DNA of 64,000 nt from Runella rosea (GTDB lineage Bacteria > Bacteroidota > Bacteroidia > Cytophagales > Spirosomataceae). The stretch lies in NCBI RefSeq assembly GCF_003325355.1, contig NZ_CP030850.1, positions 3,658,001 to 3,722,000 of the forward strand, in the 5' to 3' direction. The stretch's first letter is position 1, and every line of letters starts with the position of its first letter. Shown here piece after piece: positions 25,016 to 32,915 of the stretch. The position numbers and the translations under genes were made by a program. The notes beneath the pieces were generated by a model. The model worked only from the letters and a program-made list of their open reading frames with translations. It was not told the DNA's origin and did no database searches.

Positions 25016-27382
25016 TTATCTGCGTTTTCGGCGGGCGCCTTTATCTTTGGGCGATGACCCAGCGCTGCGTTGACGACTCCGTTCAGTGGTATTTTTAAAC
25101 GACGAAGTACTGCGCGTTGGATTGGCATCGGCCAACACTAAATCCATGCTTCTGCGCGAAATATTGGTTTCTTTAACCTTTACTTTTACGGCATCACCAA
25201 AGGTGTAGAATTTTTTGGTGCGCTGCCCTACCAAGCGATAGTTTTCTTTATCGAGTTCGTAATAATCGTCGTTAAGGTCATTCATCCTCACTAATCCTTC
25301 AGACGCGGTGTCGGTGATTTCCACAAAAATGCCGAATTCCGTCACGCCCGTAATGATACCATTCCAAACACGGTCTGGCTCCATCGAAGCCATAAACTCC
25401 ACTTGTTTGTATTTGATACTGGCGCGCTCTGCGTTGGCAGCCAATTGCTCCCGCGCCGAGGAATGCTTGCAGCCAGGCTCAAGTTCGGCGCGGTCGGGTG
25501 AGGGCTTTCCATCCAGATAATGTTGCAATAAACGGTGCGCCATCATATCGGGATAGCGTCGGATGGGCGACGTAAAGTGCGAATATCGTTTAAACGCCAG
25601 CCCAAAGTGGCCTGCGTCTTCGGTGCCATAACGGGCCTTGGCCATGGTCCGAATCGCTAACTGTTCGAGCGCGTTTTGTTCGGGCTTACCTTCGAGGTCT
25701 TCCATCAACTGGTTCAGCGACTGGGCGGCAAGTTTCTCATTCTCAAATTTCATTTTATACCCCAAACGCCCCGCGAAAGCGGCAAATATGCGCAGTTTTT
25801 CCATATCAGGCTCTTCGTGAACCCGATACACCATGGTGTTTGGATGGCCTTTGTCTTTTGATTTTTGATAAATGAATTCCGGTACCCGTCGATTGGCCAA
25901 AAGCATAAACTCTTCGATGAGTTTGTGCGCATCTTTGCGCACTTTGGTATAAATTCCAAGCGGTTTTCCTGCTTCATCCAATCGAAATTTCACTTCGACA
26001 GTTTCAAAATTAACCGCTCCTTTGGCAAATCGCTCCGCCCGGAGTTTATGCGCCAGTGTATTCAATAGCGTCAATTCCTTGGCATACGGCAACGGCGCAG
26101 AAAGGTCAACGAATCCCTCTTCTGTGGCGGCTTTATCGGCGGCGGCCTGCATTTCTAAGATTTCCTGCGCTTCTTCGTACGAGAATCGTTTGTCGGAGTG
26201 AATCACCGTACGCCCAAACCACTCGTGTTTGATTTTAGCGTCGGGCGTCATTTCGACCACCACCGAAAACGTGAGTTTATCTTCGTTGGGCCGCAGGGAG
26301 CAAAGATTATTGGAAAGTTTTTCGGGTAACATCGGCACGGTTCTATCCACGAGATAGACCGACGTGGCGCGGGCGTAGGCCTCCTGTTCCAAGGCCGTTC
26401 CAGGGCGCACATAATGCGTCACGTCGGCAATGTGGATGCCGATTTCGTAGTTTCCGTTGTCTAAAAAACGCACCGAAAGCGCATCGTCAAAGTCTTTGGC
26501 GTCGGCAGGGTCAATGGTGAAGGTCGTTATATCGCGCATGTCGCGGCGACGTCCTATTTCTTCGGCAGAAATGGTATCGGGAATGGCGTTGGCTTCAGCT
26601 TCGAGCTCTTCGGTGAAGCGAATCGGCAAGCCAAATTCCGCCAAAATGGCGTGCATTTCGGTTTCGTGCGAGCCAGCTTTTCCGAGCACTTCCACTACCT
26701 CGCCTTCCATGCGGCGCGAGCGTGTCGCGTATTGGGTCAGGCGAATGAGTACTTTATCACCATCCTGCGCACCTTTGAGTTTATTTTCAGGGATGTACAC
26801 ATCTTCATACATCCGGCGATTGTCCAAAGCCACAATGCCGTACTTCGGCCACAGTTCGATTTCACCCACAAATTCGGTTTTTCCACGTGCAATGACCTCC
26901 TCTACGCGCCCTTCACGGCGGCGACCGCTGCGGTAATCACTAAACAGCGTAATGCGCACTGTATCGCCATCAATGGCTCCGCGCAAATCATCGGAGTCAA
27001 CCCACACGTCGGCATTTTCCGAAAGTTTGGAGCCTTCGGGCAACGGCGAATCCATGACAATAAACGCGTAGTTTTTGTTGACATGTTCTACTTTTCCAAT
27101 CAGCACATTGGCACTTATGTTGGCAATATACAAACCTTCTGGCGTACGTTTGATGCGTCCTTCTTCAATAAGTTCATCGAGTAACCCATTCAGAATCAAC
27201 TGCATTTTATGGTCATCGGCGTCAAAATGGTCGTGAAGCTGTTGCAGTTCAAATGGCTGTTCGTTGTTGATTTCAAAAAAAGCGGCAATCTCTGATTTGA
27301 ATTCATCCAAAAAAGTAACAATCTTTTTTTGGGAGCGAGTTTTTTTGTTTTTTACCTCGCTTGTTTTTTTTCTTTTATTCAT
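25016..27382 (-). CDS. rnr: Ribonuclease R (3'-5' exoribonuclease)
   Basis: 788 residues. The order is that of RNase R: lysine-rich N-terminus, winged-helix region (~25-85, with EGRIKRTPEGLYIAN), two cold-shock domains (~85-245), the RNB catalytic domain (~280-610) with the metal-binding aspartates in FTIDPADAKDFDDALS, the HIADVTHYV segment, and a C-terminal S1 domain (~670-750, VWNGIITGVTEFGIFVEI). The last ~30 residues are basic and disordered. It degrades structured RNA. RNase II would lack the N-terminal helix and the basic tail. It stands alone with a ~311-base divergent upstream region. Confidence 0.96.
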   Translation of the reverse strand: MNKRKKTSEVKNKKTRSQKKIVTFLDEFKSEIAAFFEINNEQPFELQQLHDHFDADDHKMQLILNGLLDELIEEGRIKRTPEGLYIANISANVLIGKVEHVNKNYAFIVMDSPLPEGSKLSENADVWVDSDDLRGAIDGDTVRITLFSDYRSGRRREGRVEEVIARGKTEFVGEIELWPKYGIVALDNRRMYEDVYIPENKLKGAQDGDKVLIRLTQYATRSRRMEGEVVEVLGKAGSHETEMHAILAEFGLPIRFTEELEAEANAIPDTISAEEIGRRRDMRDITTFTIDPADAKDFDDALSVRFLDNGNYEIGIHIADVTHYVRPGTALEQEAYARATSVYLVDRTVPMLPEKLSNNLCSLRPNEDKLTFSVVVEMTPDAKIKHEWFGRTVIHSDKRFSYEEAQEILEMQAAADKAATEEGFVDLSAPLPYAKELTLLNTLAHKLRAERFAKGAVNFETVEVKFRLDEAGKPLGIYTKVRKDAHKLIEEFMLLANRRVPEFIYQKSKDKGHPNTMVYRVHEEPDMEKLRIFAAFAGRLGYKMKFENEKLAAQSLNQLMEDLEGKPEQNALEQLAIRTMAKARYGTEDAGHFGLAFKRYSHFTSPIRRYPDMMAHRLLQHYLDGKPSPDRAELEPGCKHSSAREQLAANAERASIKYKQVEFMASMEPDRVWNGIITGVTEFGIFVEITDTASEGLVRMNDLNDDYYELDKENYRLVGQRTKKFYTFGDAVKVKVKETNISRRSMDLVLADANPTRSTSSFKNTTERSRQRSAGSSPKDKGARRKRR

Positions 27383-27693
27383 ACTTAAAATTACTTCTGC
27401 TTAAATAACCATTTTTTACGGAAAAACATTACATAATACGCTCATTGATTCCCGTCGGTCCGTCATGTTGCTTGCTTTGCTACCCTTTCGAGCTTACTTA
27501 TGACAGGTGACAAAAAGCTACATTTCAGCGTCTCTATCCGTATCTTTTTTACCCCATTAAAAGACAAAACCCTACGAAAGATAGTTATAAATACAAACAC
27601 ACCGCCGCGACCGTCTTAAATTTATGTACAACGGTCCAAATCTAACATTGCTATATTTACGTAATTATAGATAACCATAAACATTATCGCTTT
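27383..27693. other. Divergent intergenic region, rnr / AhpD-like gene
   Basis: 311 bases without a convincing gene. A TATATTTA sequence at 27652-27659 is one base off the TAnnTTTG -7 box and lies 34 bases before the AhpD-like start, so it may be its promoter. The rnr promoter must lie in the other half but no clear box stands out. No hairpin or repeat was seen. Confidence 0.5.
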
Positions 27694-28029
27694 ATGTCGA
27701 CGTATTACAATTCCGAAGACCTCAAGAAATTTGGTAGCATTGGGGCCTTTGGCGCAAAAAACTTAGCCGACGATTTTTTTAAATACTACGGCGACGTATT
27801 TGCCGAAGGTGCGCTCTCGTCACGTGAGAAATCTCTTATTGCGCTGGCGGTGGCTCACGTGCTCAAATGCCCGTATTGCATTGATGCCTACACAACCGAT
27901 ACACTCGAAAAAGGCTGCTCAGAGGATGAAATGATGGAGGCGGTACACGTTGGGGCAGTGATGGCAGCGGGAATTACCCTGGTACACAGTACCCAAATGA
28001 TCAATAAAGCAAAAGAATTAACAATGTAA
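27694..28029 (+). CDS. AhpD-like (carboxymuconolactone decarboxylase family) protein associated with arsenosugar synthesis
   Basis: 111 residues, all-helical, with the AhpD-type redox motif CPYC in VLKCPYCIDAYTTDTLEKGCSEDEMMEAVHV (positions ~54-85). It has the typical single-domain length. The family is often found directly before the radical SAM enzyme ArsS, as here (86 bases upstream), where it is called the arsenosugar biosynthesis-associated peroxidase-like protein. Its exact reaction is not established; a thiol-peroxidase or disulfide-reducing role is inferred from the CxxC. Cytoplasmic, no signal peptide. Confidence 0.85.
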   Translation: MSTYYNSEDLKKFGSIGAFGAKNLADDFFKYYGDVFAEGALSSREKSLIALAVAHVLKCPYCIDAYTTDTLEKGCSEDEMMEAVHVGAVMAAGITLVHSTQMINKAKELTM

Positions 28030-28034
28030 AATGA

Positions 28035-28105
28035 GGAGTCAGAAGTGAGGAGTCAGGAGCGGGTTTTAATTTTATTCTCACTTCTCACTTCTCACTCCTG
28101 ACTCC
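28035..28105. repeat. Imperfect inverted repeat of AGTCAGAA/GGAGTCAGG type
   Basis: Outer arms GGAGTCAG (28035-28042) and CTGACTCC (28098-28105), then a mismatch and inner arms AGTGAG / CTCACT. The whole gap between the AhpD-like gene and arsS consists of this GAGTCAGAAGTGAG low-complexity material. It may form a long hairpin in the transcript and affect expression of arsS. Related stretches lie inside two genes (14309, 44665). Confidence 0.6.
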
Positions 28106-28115
28106 TGCCCACAAT

Positions 28116-29180
28116 ATGAATCCTGTTAAATCACTGAAAGCCCGAAAGCATGAATTGGGCGAATCTGCTTTTCAATTGGAGGTGTTAAACGACCGCCTTA
28201 CTTTGGGGAAACACCTTCCGCTTTTTCGTGAGAAGCTGGCCCCAATTGATCTTTTTCCGCTGAAACCTACCGAAATTGACATCTTTCAGGTCAACGTAGG
28301 TAAAATGTGCAATCAGGTGTGCAAGCACTGCCACGTAGATGCCGGGCCGGACCGCAAAGAGATCATGACGCAGGAAACCATGCAGTTGTGTCTGGATGTC
28401 CTGAAAAAACATAAGTTCAGAACCATCGACCTTACGGGCGGAGCACCTGAGATGAATCCGCATTTTCGGTGGTTCATTGAGCAGATCAGGGCCATCGACA
28501 ACGACATCAACATCATCGTTCGGTGTAATCTGACCATTATTTTGGCCAATAAGAAGTACCACGACTTGCCAGAGTTTTTTAAGCAACACCGTATTGAAGT
28601 GGCTTCTTCGCTGCCGTTTTATACCGCCACCCGCACCGATTCACAGCGCGGTGACGGCGTCTTTGAAGATTCCATTAAAGCCCTCCAAATGCTTAACGCC
28701 GTTGGCTACGGACAGGAAGGCAGCGGGCTTATCCTTAATTTGGTCTACAACCCAGCAGGTGCTTTTCTACCGAGCGGACAGGCAGGTATGGAAAAAGAAT
28801 TCAAGCGGGCGTTGAAAGCAAAATACGGCATTGAATTCAATCATTTGTTTTGCATCACCAACATTCCTATCAGTCGGTTTTTGGATTATCTGTTGGTGAG
28901 CGGCAATTACAGCGAATACATGGAAAAACTCGTCAACTCCTTCAATCCGACGGCGGCGGCCAACGTAATGTGCCGCACGACGCTGTCGATCGGTTGGGAT
29001 GGATACTTATACGATTGCGATTTTAATCAAATGCTGGACCTGAAAGTGGCAGGTAAAGCCAAGCACCTGCGAGATTTTGACATGGAAGCCTTGACCCAAC
29101 GCTCCATCATCATCAACCAGCATTGTTATGGATGTACGGCGGGAGCCGGCAGTTCGTGTGGCGGAGAAGTAGCCAAATAA
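28116..29180 (+). CDS. arsS: Arsenosugar biosynthesis radical SAM protein ArsS
   Basis: 354 residues. The radical SAM cluster motif is MCNQVCKHC (CxxxCxxC) near residues 69-77, in the characteristic context FQVNVGKMCNQVCKHCHVDAGP. A TGGAPEMNPHF segment follows for SAM binding. The C-terminal Cys-rich domain (DUF3641 type) contains LYDCDFNQML and ends CYGCTAGAGSSCGG. This combination identifies ArsS, which attaches the 5'-deoxyadenosyl group of SAM to methylated arsenic on the way to arsenosugars. The usual partner methyltransferase ArsM is not in this window. The paired AhpD-like gene lies just upstream; a strong terminator follows. Confidence 0.93.
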   Translation: MNPVKSLKARKHELGESAFQLEVLNDRLTLGKHLPLFREKLAPIDLFPLKPTEIDIFQVNVGKMCNQVCKHCHVDAGPDRKEIMTQETMQLCLDVLKKHKFRTIDLTGGAPEMNPHFRWFIEQIRAIDNDINIIVRCNLTIILANKKYHDLPEFFKQHRIEVASSLPFYTATRTDSQRGDGVFEDSIKALQMLNAVGYGQEGSGLILNLVYNPAGAFLPSGQAGMEKEFKRALKAKYGIEFNHLFCITNIPISRFLDYLLVSGNYSEYMEKLVNSFNPTAAANVMCRTTLSIGWDGYLYDCDFNQMLDLKVAGKAKHLRDFDMEALTQRSIIINQHCYGCTAGAGSSCGGEVAK

Positions 29181-29201
29181 GTTGTTTGCAGCTTGACCGA
29201 C

Positions 29202-29238
29202 AAATCGGTATCGAATGGCTTCGGTACCGATTTTTTTA
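29202..29238 (+). terminator. Rho-independent terminator after arsS
   Basis: Nine-base stem AAATCGGTA / TACCGATTT with a 14-base loop, running into TTTTTTT. Confidence 0.8.
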
Positions 29239-29266
29239 TGTTCTAAAGTGACAGTATTTTTTCAAC

Positions 29267-29395
29267 CACGGAGTCGCACGGAGTCATAAAACACGGAGGT
29301 GCACGGGGTTTTCAATTCATTTTAAAAAGTGCCATATATTGCACTATTAGACCGTACAACTCATCGAATACAAGAAAATTACATTGAATAGTGCA
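29267..29395. repeat. CACGGAG direct repeats and a TGCACTATT inverted repeat
   Basis: CACGGAG occurs at 29267, 29277 and 29292, with a CACGGGG variant at 29302; the same heptamer recurs at 29613 and 29628 on the other side of a small open frame. Between them, TGCACTATT (29340-29348) is repeated inverted as AATAGTGCA (29387-29395). The 471-base stretch between arsS and the next large gene thus holds a terminator, these repeats and a 59-residue frame. Confidence 0.5.
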
Positions 29396-29420
29396 TTAAA
29401 TTGCTCTTTTTGATGTAATT

Positions 29421-29600
29421 ATGTTTTCAGCAGCATACGCCGGCATCGGTGAAACCCTCTTTAACAATCTGCTTACCACCTTGTTATACCGCTCCGAAAC
29501 GGTTGAAAAAATGGTTGCCGCCTCTTTCCTCAATGAAGCCACCAAAAGAAATTATTGGCAGGCGTATCAGGGGCGGTTGAAGCAATTGGAGAAAGAGTGA
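29421..29600 (+). CDS. Small helical protein of 59 residues, uncertain
   Basis: Starts MFSAAYAGIGETLFNN and ends RLKQLEKE. The sequence is amphipathic and helical, with third-position base use similar to neighbouring genes, so it may be a true small protein. I do not recognise it. It sits between two groups of CACGGAG repeats and 26 bases after an inverted repeat, which could be a binding site or the boundary of a small mobile unit. It points the same way as the AT-rich gene at 29652. A remnant of a longer gene is equally possible. Confidence 0.4.
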   Translation: MFSAAYAGIGETLFNNLLTTLLYRSETVEKMVAASFLNEATKRNYWQAYQGRLKQLEKE

Positions 29601-29651
29601 GAATGTTCGGAACACGGAGAAAGGAAACACGGAGAATTTTTCTATATACAG

Positions 29652-30728
29652 ATGAAAATAAATAAAATTCACGAAGTAACATTTAATACTGACGAGACAA
29701 TCATCTCGGCAACTGTATCGAATCGAGAAGAGTTGGTTTTGTTAATGAGCTCAGCTGGAGTGATTAGGTACAAAATCAATGAGAAAAACGAGCAATATCT
29801 GTTTTCAGTAAAAAGTGATCTTTATAGTGATGGCGGCTTCGATATAACAGCGCAATCAACTATCTACACATTAGGTACAATCGTAGTTGTGGTTAATGAC
29901 TATAAAAGGCATGGCTATATCCACTACCCCGAAAAATACCACGTACTTCATTTATGGCGAGAAGACTATTATGCCGATATTTCCTGTTACCCAATTGCTC
30001 TGTTTAAAAATGAAACAGGAGTTCCTCATATTATTTATGGAGTTGCCTGGAATCATGTTCAAATAATGAACCTTGATACACGACAGATTCTTACAGCGGC
30101 TAAGTCGCTAATTGAAGAAAATGCAGAAGAAAAACATATTGAGTTTTATAAGGCGTTCAGCGTAGATGATGAAGAGCCATGGCCTCGTCCGTACGACTAT
30201 TTTTTCGGCAAATTGCATGTCTCGCCGGACAAGAGGAAATTTTTAAGTGCCGGTTGGGCTTGGGGTTCTTGTGACGCCTATACTGTTTATGATATTGAGC
30301 ATTTTATCAACAGCAATAGAATAGCCGATGTTAAAATAGGCGCTTGGAACCATGAAAATAGAGCGGTTTGCTGGATAGATGGTGAAACGGTGGCAATTGC
30401 ATACAATCCATTTACCGAAGAAGATGAAAATTCAACAGCAGATTCGCCATGTGAAATCCATTTTTACAAAATTGATGGAGACAATGCTGTATTGGAAAAG
30501 CAAATACCGATTATTGGATTAGACATTTCAGATTTGAAGATTTATTACAATAAAAATCTGAACTCAATAATTGCTCTTTCAGGCAAAATAGGTATAGCAA
30601 TAATCGAATTGGATGGACAAATTATATTTCAAGACACCAATTTAAAGGTTGATGAATACTTTATTGAAACAAGTTTGTTCATTCAGAAATCAGACAAAAC
30701 TATATTAGTTTATGAGATTAACGAATAA
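29652..30728 (+). CDS. AT-rich orphan gene, beta-propeller-like protein of unknown function
   Basis: 358 residues, no signal peptide. Successive short beta segments (VLLMSSAGVIRYKI, TLGTIVVVVNDY, KLHVSPDKRKFLSAGWAWG, AVCWIDGETVAIAYNPF, IIALSGKIGIAIIELDG) suggest a WD40- or beta-propeller-like fold, but no repeat is canonical. The base composition is visibly lower in GC than arsS before it or the phosphoesterase after it, and repeats lie upstream, consistent with recent transfer. It separates arsS from the convergent transporter operon, with a 13-base gap to the next stop. Immunity proteins and stand-alone sensors can look like this, but no function is assigned. Confidence 0.65.
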   Translation: MKINKIHEVTFNTDETIISATVSNREELVLLMSSAGVIRYKINEKNEQYLFSVKSDLYSDGGFDITAQSTIYTLGTIVVVVNDYKRHGYIHYPEKYHVLHLWREDYYADISCYPIALFKNETGVPHIIYGVAWNHVQIMNLDTRQILTAAKSLIEENAEEKHIEFYKAFSVDDEEPWPRPYDYFFGKLHVSPDKRKFLSAGWAWGSCDAYTVYDIEHFINSNRIADVKIGAWNHENRAVCWIDGETVAIAYNPFTEEDENSTADSPCEIHFYKIDGDNAVLEKQIPIIGLDISDLKIYYNKNLNSIIALSGKIGIAIIELDGQIIFQDTNLKVDEYFIETSLFIQKSDKTILVYEINE

Positions 30729-30741
30729 AAAACAACTACTT

Positions 30742-31569
30742 CTACAACTCAATAGCCACGCCCTGCAACGCTGTTTCTTCGTCTGGGAGGATGTCGCAGT
30801 TGTCCCAGAGGCCAGTTAGGAGGGTTTCGGAATAAGAATAGGGCAGGCCGTTTTCCATCATGAGTTGGTTGGCCTCGCCGGCATCGTACTCAAAACTTCT
30901 GAATTCGTACGAAAAGATGTCGTTGGCATCGTCCAACATGACGTACCACACGCGGGGTGTGCCGTCGTTGGCGGGCATTCCGATCACGCCGGCGTTGAGC
31001 CACAATTTATCTTCCCGGGCATCTGCAAACGGCAACCCACAGTGACCCGCCAAGATGATGTCTGCGTTTGCCGCTTCAAAATTGGCCGCTTTGATGGCCC
31101 ACGGCGTGGATTTAAACACAAATTCCGAGATATTCTGCATGGAGCCGTGTAACACCTTTACGCGTTTTTGGGCGTAGTCAAAATCAAGGAAAAGCGGCAG
31201 TTTGGCAAGGTAGTTTAAATTGCGGCGGGTCATCCGAACGGCGGTGTAGGGAAACCACTGTTTGGCAAAAAAATCACAACGGCTGCCTTCGGAAAAATTG
31301 CAGCCGCAGTCGTCGGTGCCATTGAGCAGATTTTGTTCTACGTTGCCCTGAATCGCCCGAATGCCCCAGTCTTCCAGAAAATCCAGACATTCGACAGGCG
31401 AGGCGCAGTAGCCAGCAATATCGCCAGTGCAGATGATGTTTTGCGCGGAAATATTTTCCTTCATTGCCAACTGATACAACTCTTCCAACGCCTGATAATT
31501 GGAGTAAACACCCCCAAAGATCAGGACTTTTCCGCGCAGGGTACCGATATGTTGCGTTTCAGGCGTCAC
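30742..31569 (-). CDS. Metallophosphoesterase-superfamily protein with altered metal motifs
   Basis: 275 residues from a GTG start that overlaps the preceding symporter stop (GTGA). The calcineurin-like order is visible: KVLIFGGVYSNYQAL in place of the usual DxHGN start, TGDIAGYCASPVECL (GDxxGY), IRAIQGNVEQ for GNxD/GNHE, KVLHGS and LAGHCGLPF for GHTH, then LWLNAGVIGMP. The first Asp and His and the last His of the metal site appear replaced, so the metal content or activity may be unusual. A calcineurin-like protein is a known companion of ArsS-type enzymes, which would tie this operon to the adjacent arsenosugar pair; I infer this from context. Confidence 0.75.
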   Translation of the reverse strand: MTPETQHIGTLRGKVLIFGGVYSNYQALEELYQLAMKENISAQNIICTGDIAGYCASPVECLDFLEDWGIRAIQGNVEQNLLNGTDDCGCNFSEGSRCDFFAKQWFPYTAVRMTRRNLNYLAKLPLFLDFDYAQKRVKVLHGSMQNISEFVFKSTPWAIKAANFEAANADIILAGHCGLPFADAREDKLWLNAGVIGMPANDGTPRVWYVMLDDANDIFSYEFRSFEYDAGEANQLMMENGLPYSYSETLLTGLWDNCDILPDEETALQGVAIEL

Positions 31570-32909
31570 TTTCTTTTAAACAGAATAGGTATAAAAAACA
31601 GCGTAAAGCACCCTATTGTTCCCACGACGTTGATGCTGAGCAGGTCGGCGTATTTGCCGTCGGAGAATTGAATCCAGTGAACATCCTTCACAAAAATGGT
31701 GGTCAGTCCGCACGCGATGCCAAACAGGACCGAGCCGTAGAAAGACCATTTCGGGGCTTTTATCCACCAAAACAGAAAAATCGGGGCCAGTCCCAGCACC
31801 ATCGTACCGCTGATGGTCGTGGCCGAAAGAATTTCAGGATTCAGAAATACGGGCAATGTTCCAAACAAAGCACACAGCACCATGGTAATGCGTCCTTTAC
31901 GCACACTGATTCCTTTTTCTTTGAGCAAATCCAAATGAATGAGTTTGGTAGAAGAAGAAAAAGTGGAATCAATCGTAGAGGCCGCCGAGGTCACCATGAT
32001 GGAATTCATCATCAGCATCATGGGCAAGCCGAACAGTTTGGCCACTTCCACCGTCGCGGGCGCGGGCAAGCCCTTCATGGAGCCAAAAATCCCGACAAAA
32101 CTGAACAGGATGATGCACGACATCCCGATTACCGTCGCCATTACAAAAGACACCAACGTAGTGCGCGGCGGCGCAATAAAACCCCGGTCGGTCATGATGG
32201 GGTCGTGGAAAGGATAACTCAGGGACTGCAAAACCGCCACGCACAATAAATTGACACCCTGACTCATTTTCCATTCGCCTTTGCTCACCAGCGCCGTAAT
32301 GCCGCCGGGCGTTTGCGGAATCAGCACGGCCAAAATGAACACCAAAAGCACCATAAACAGCACCAAGTGAATCATATCGGTAAAGATCGAACTCCGCATC
32401 CCGCCTTTGAGCGTGTAGGCCAGCGTCAAAATGGTAAACACCGCGATGGAAGAAAAATAGGGCACGCTCCCCTGCTCGCCGAAATACGTCCCGATAATGA
32501 TGGTATTGGACCAAATCTCGTTGATGAGTCGAAAACCGATCAGCAACGAAAACAGCCCCACTGCCACTTCCCCGTAGCGTGTTTCCAGAAAATGGTGGAT
32601 ACTGCGAAACTTTCCTTTGATCCGCATTTGGTAAATCAGCACGCCAGCTACCATAAACGAAAGGTAATAGCCCGCGTAGGCCACGCCGCCCACGAATCCG
32701 AAGGCATAACCCAAATCGGCGGCGTTGGTAATGGATTTGGCAAAGAGCCACGAAATGACCAAACTGCTCGTCAGCCACAGGGAATTGGGCGGTACGTTGT
32801 CTTTGCTTCCCTTAAAAAAATCGTTGGTTTTACTCGTCAGCGGTGAGACCACAAACAACAGGAGACTCGACCCGATCATGATCACCCATTGCCACGTAAT
32901 TGCATCCAT
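31566..32909 (-). CDS. Sodium:solute symporter (SSS family)
   Basis: 447 residues with about 12-13 transmembrane helices. Family features include the conserved early helix SLVISWLFAKSITNAADLGYAFG, the DMIHLVLFMVLL segment and the sodium-site helix NSIMVTSAASTIDSTFSSSTKL. It imports an organic solute with sodium across the inner membrane. It starts six bases after the SusD-like stop and its own stop overlaps the phosphoesterase start by four bases. The operon thus offers outer-membrane binding and import (SusC/SusD), inner-membrane uptake and a hydrolase-like protein. The substrate is unknown. Confidence 0.9.
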   Translation of the reverse strand: MDAITWQWVIMIGSSLLLFVVSPLTSKTNDFFKGSKDNVPPNSLWLTSSLVISWLFAKSITNAADLGYAFGFVGGVAYAGYYLSFMVAGVLIYQMRIKGKFRSIHHFLETRYGEVAVGLFSLLIGFRLINEIWSNTIIIGTYFGEQGSVPYFSSIAVFTILTLAYTLKGGMRSSIFTDMIHLVLFMVLLVFILAVLIPQTPGGITALVSKGEWKMSQGVNLLCVAVLQSLSYPFHDPIMTDRGFIAPPRTTLVSFVMATVIGMSCIILFSFVGIFGSMKGLPAPATVEVAKLFGLPMMLMMNSIMVTSAASTIDSTFSSSTKLIHLDLLKEKGISVRKGRITMVLCALFGTLPVFLNPEILSATTISGTMVLGLAPIFLFWWIKAPKWSFYGSVLFGIACGLTTIFVKDVHWIQFSDGKYADLLSINVVGTIGCFTLFFIPILFKRK

Positions 32910-32915
32910 ACAAAA

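Noticed and set aside
28035-28105. CRISPR-like or tandem array before arsS
   Set aside because: The repeats are a single imperfect inverted repeat of low complexity, with no spacers.
31464-32846. Long plus-strand open frames opposite the symporter and phosphoesterase
   Set aside because: They are antisense shadows: composition is dominated by Arg, His and Gln, no domain is recognisable, and the minus-strand genes are complete and well conserved.
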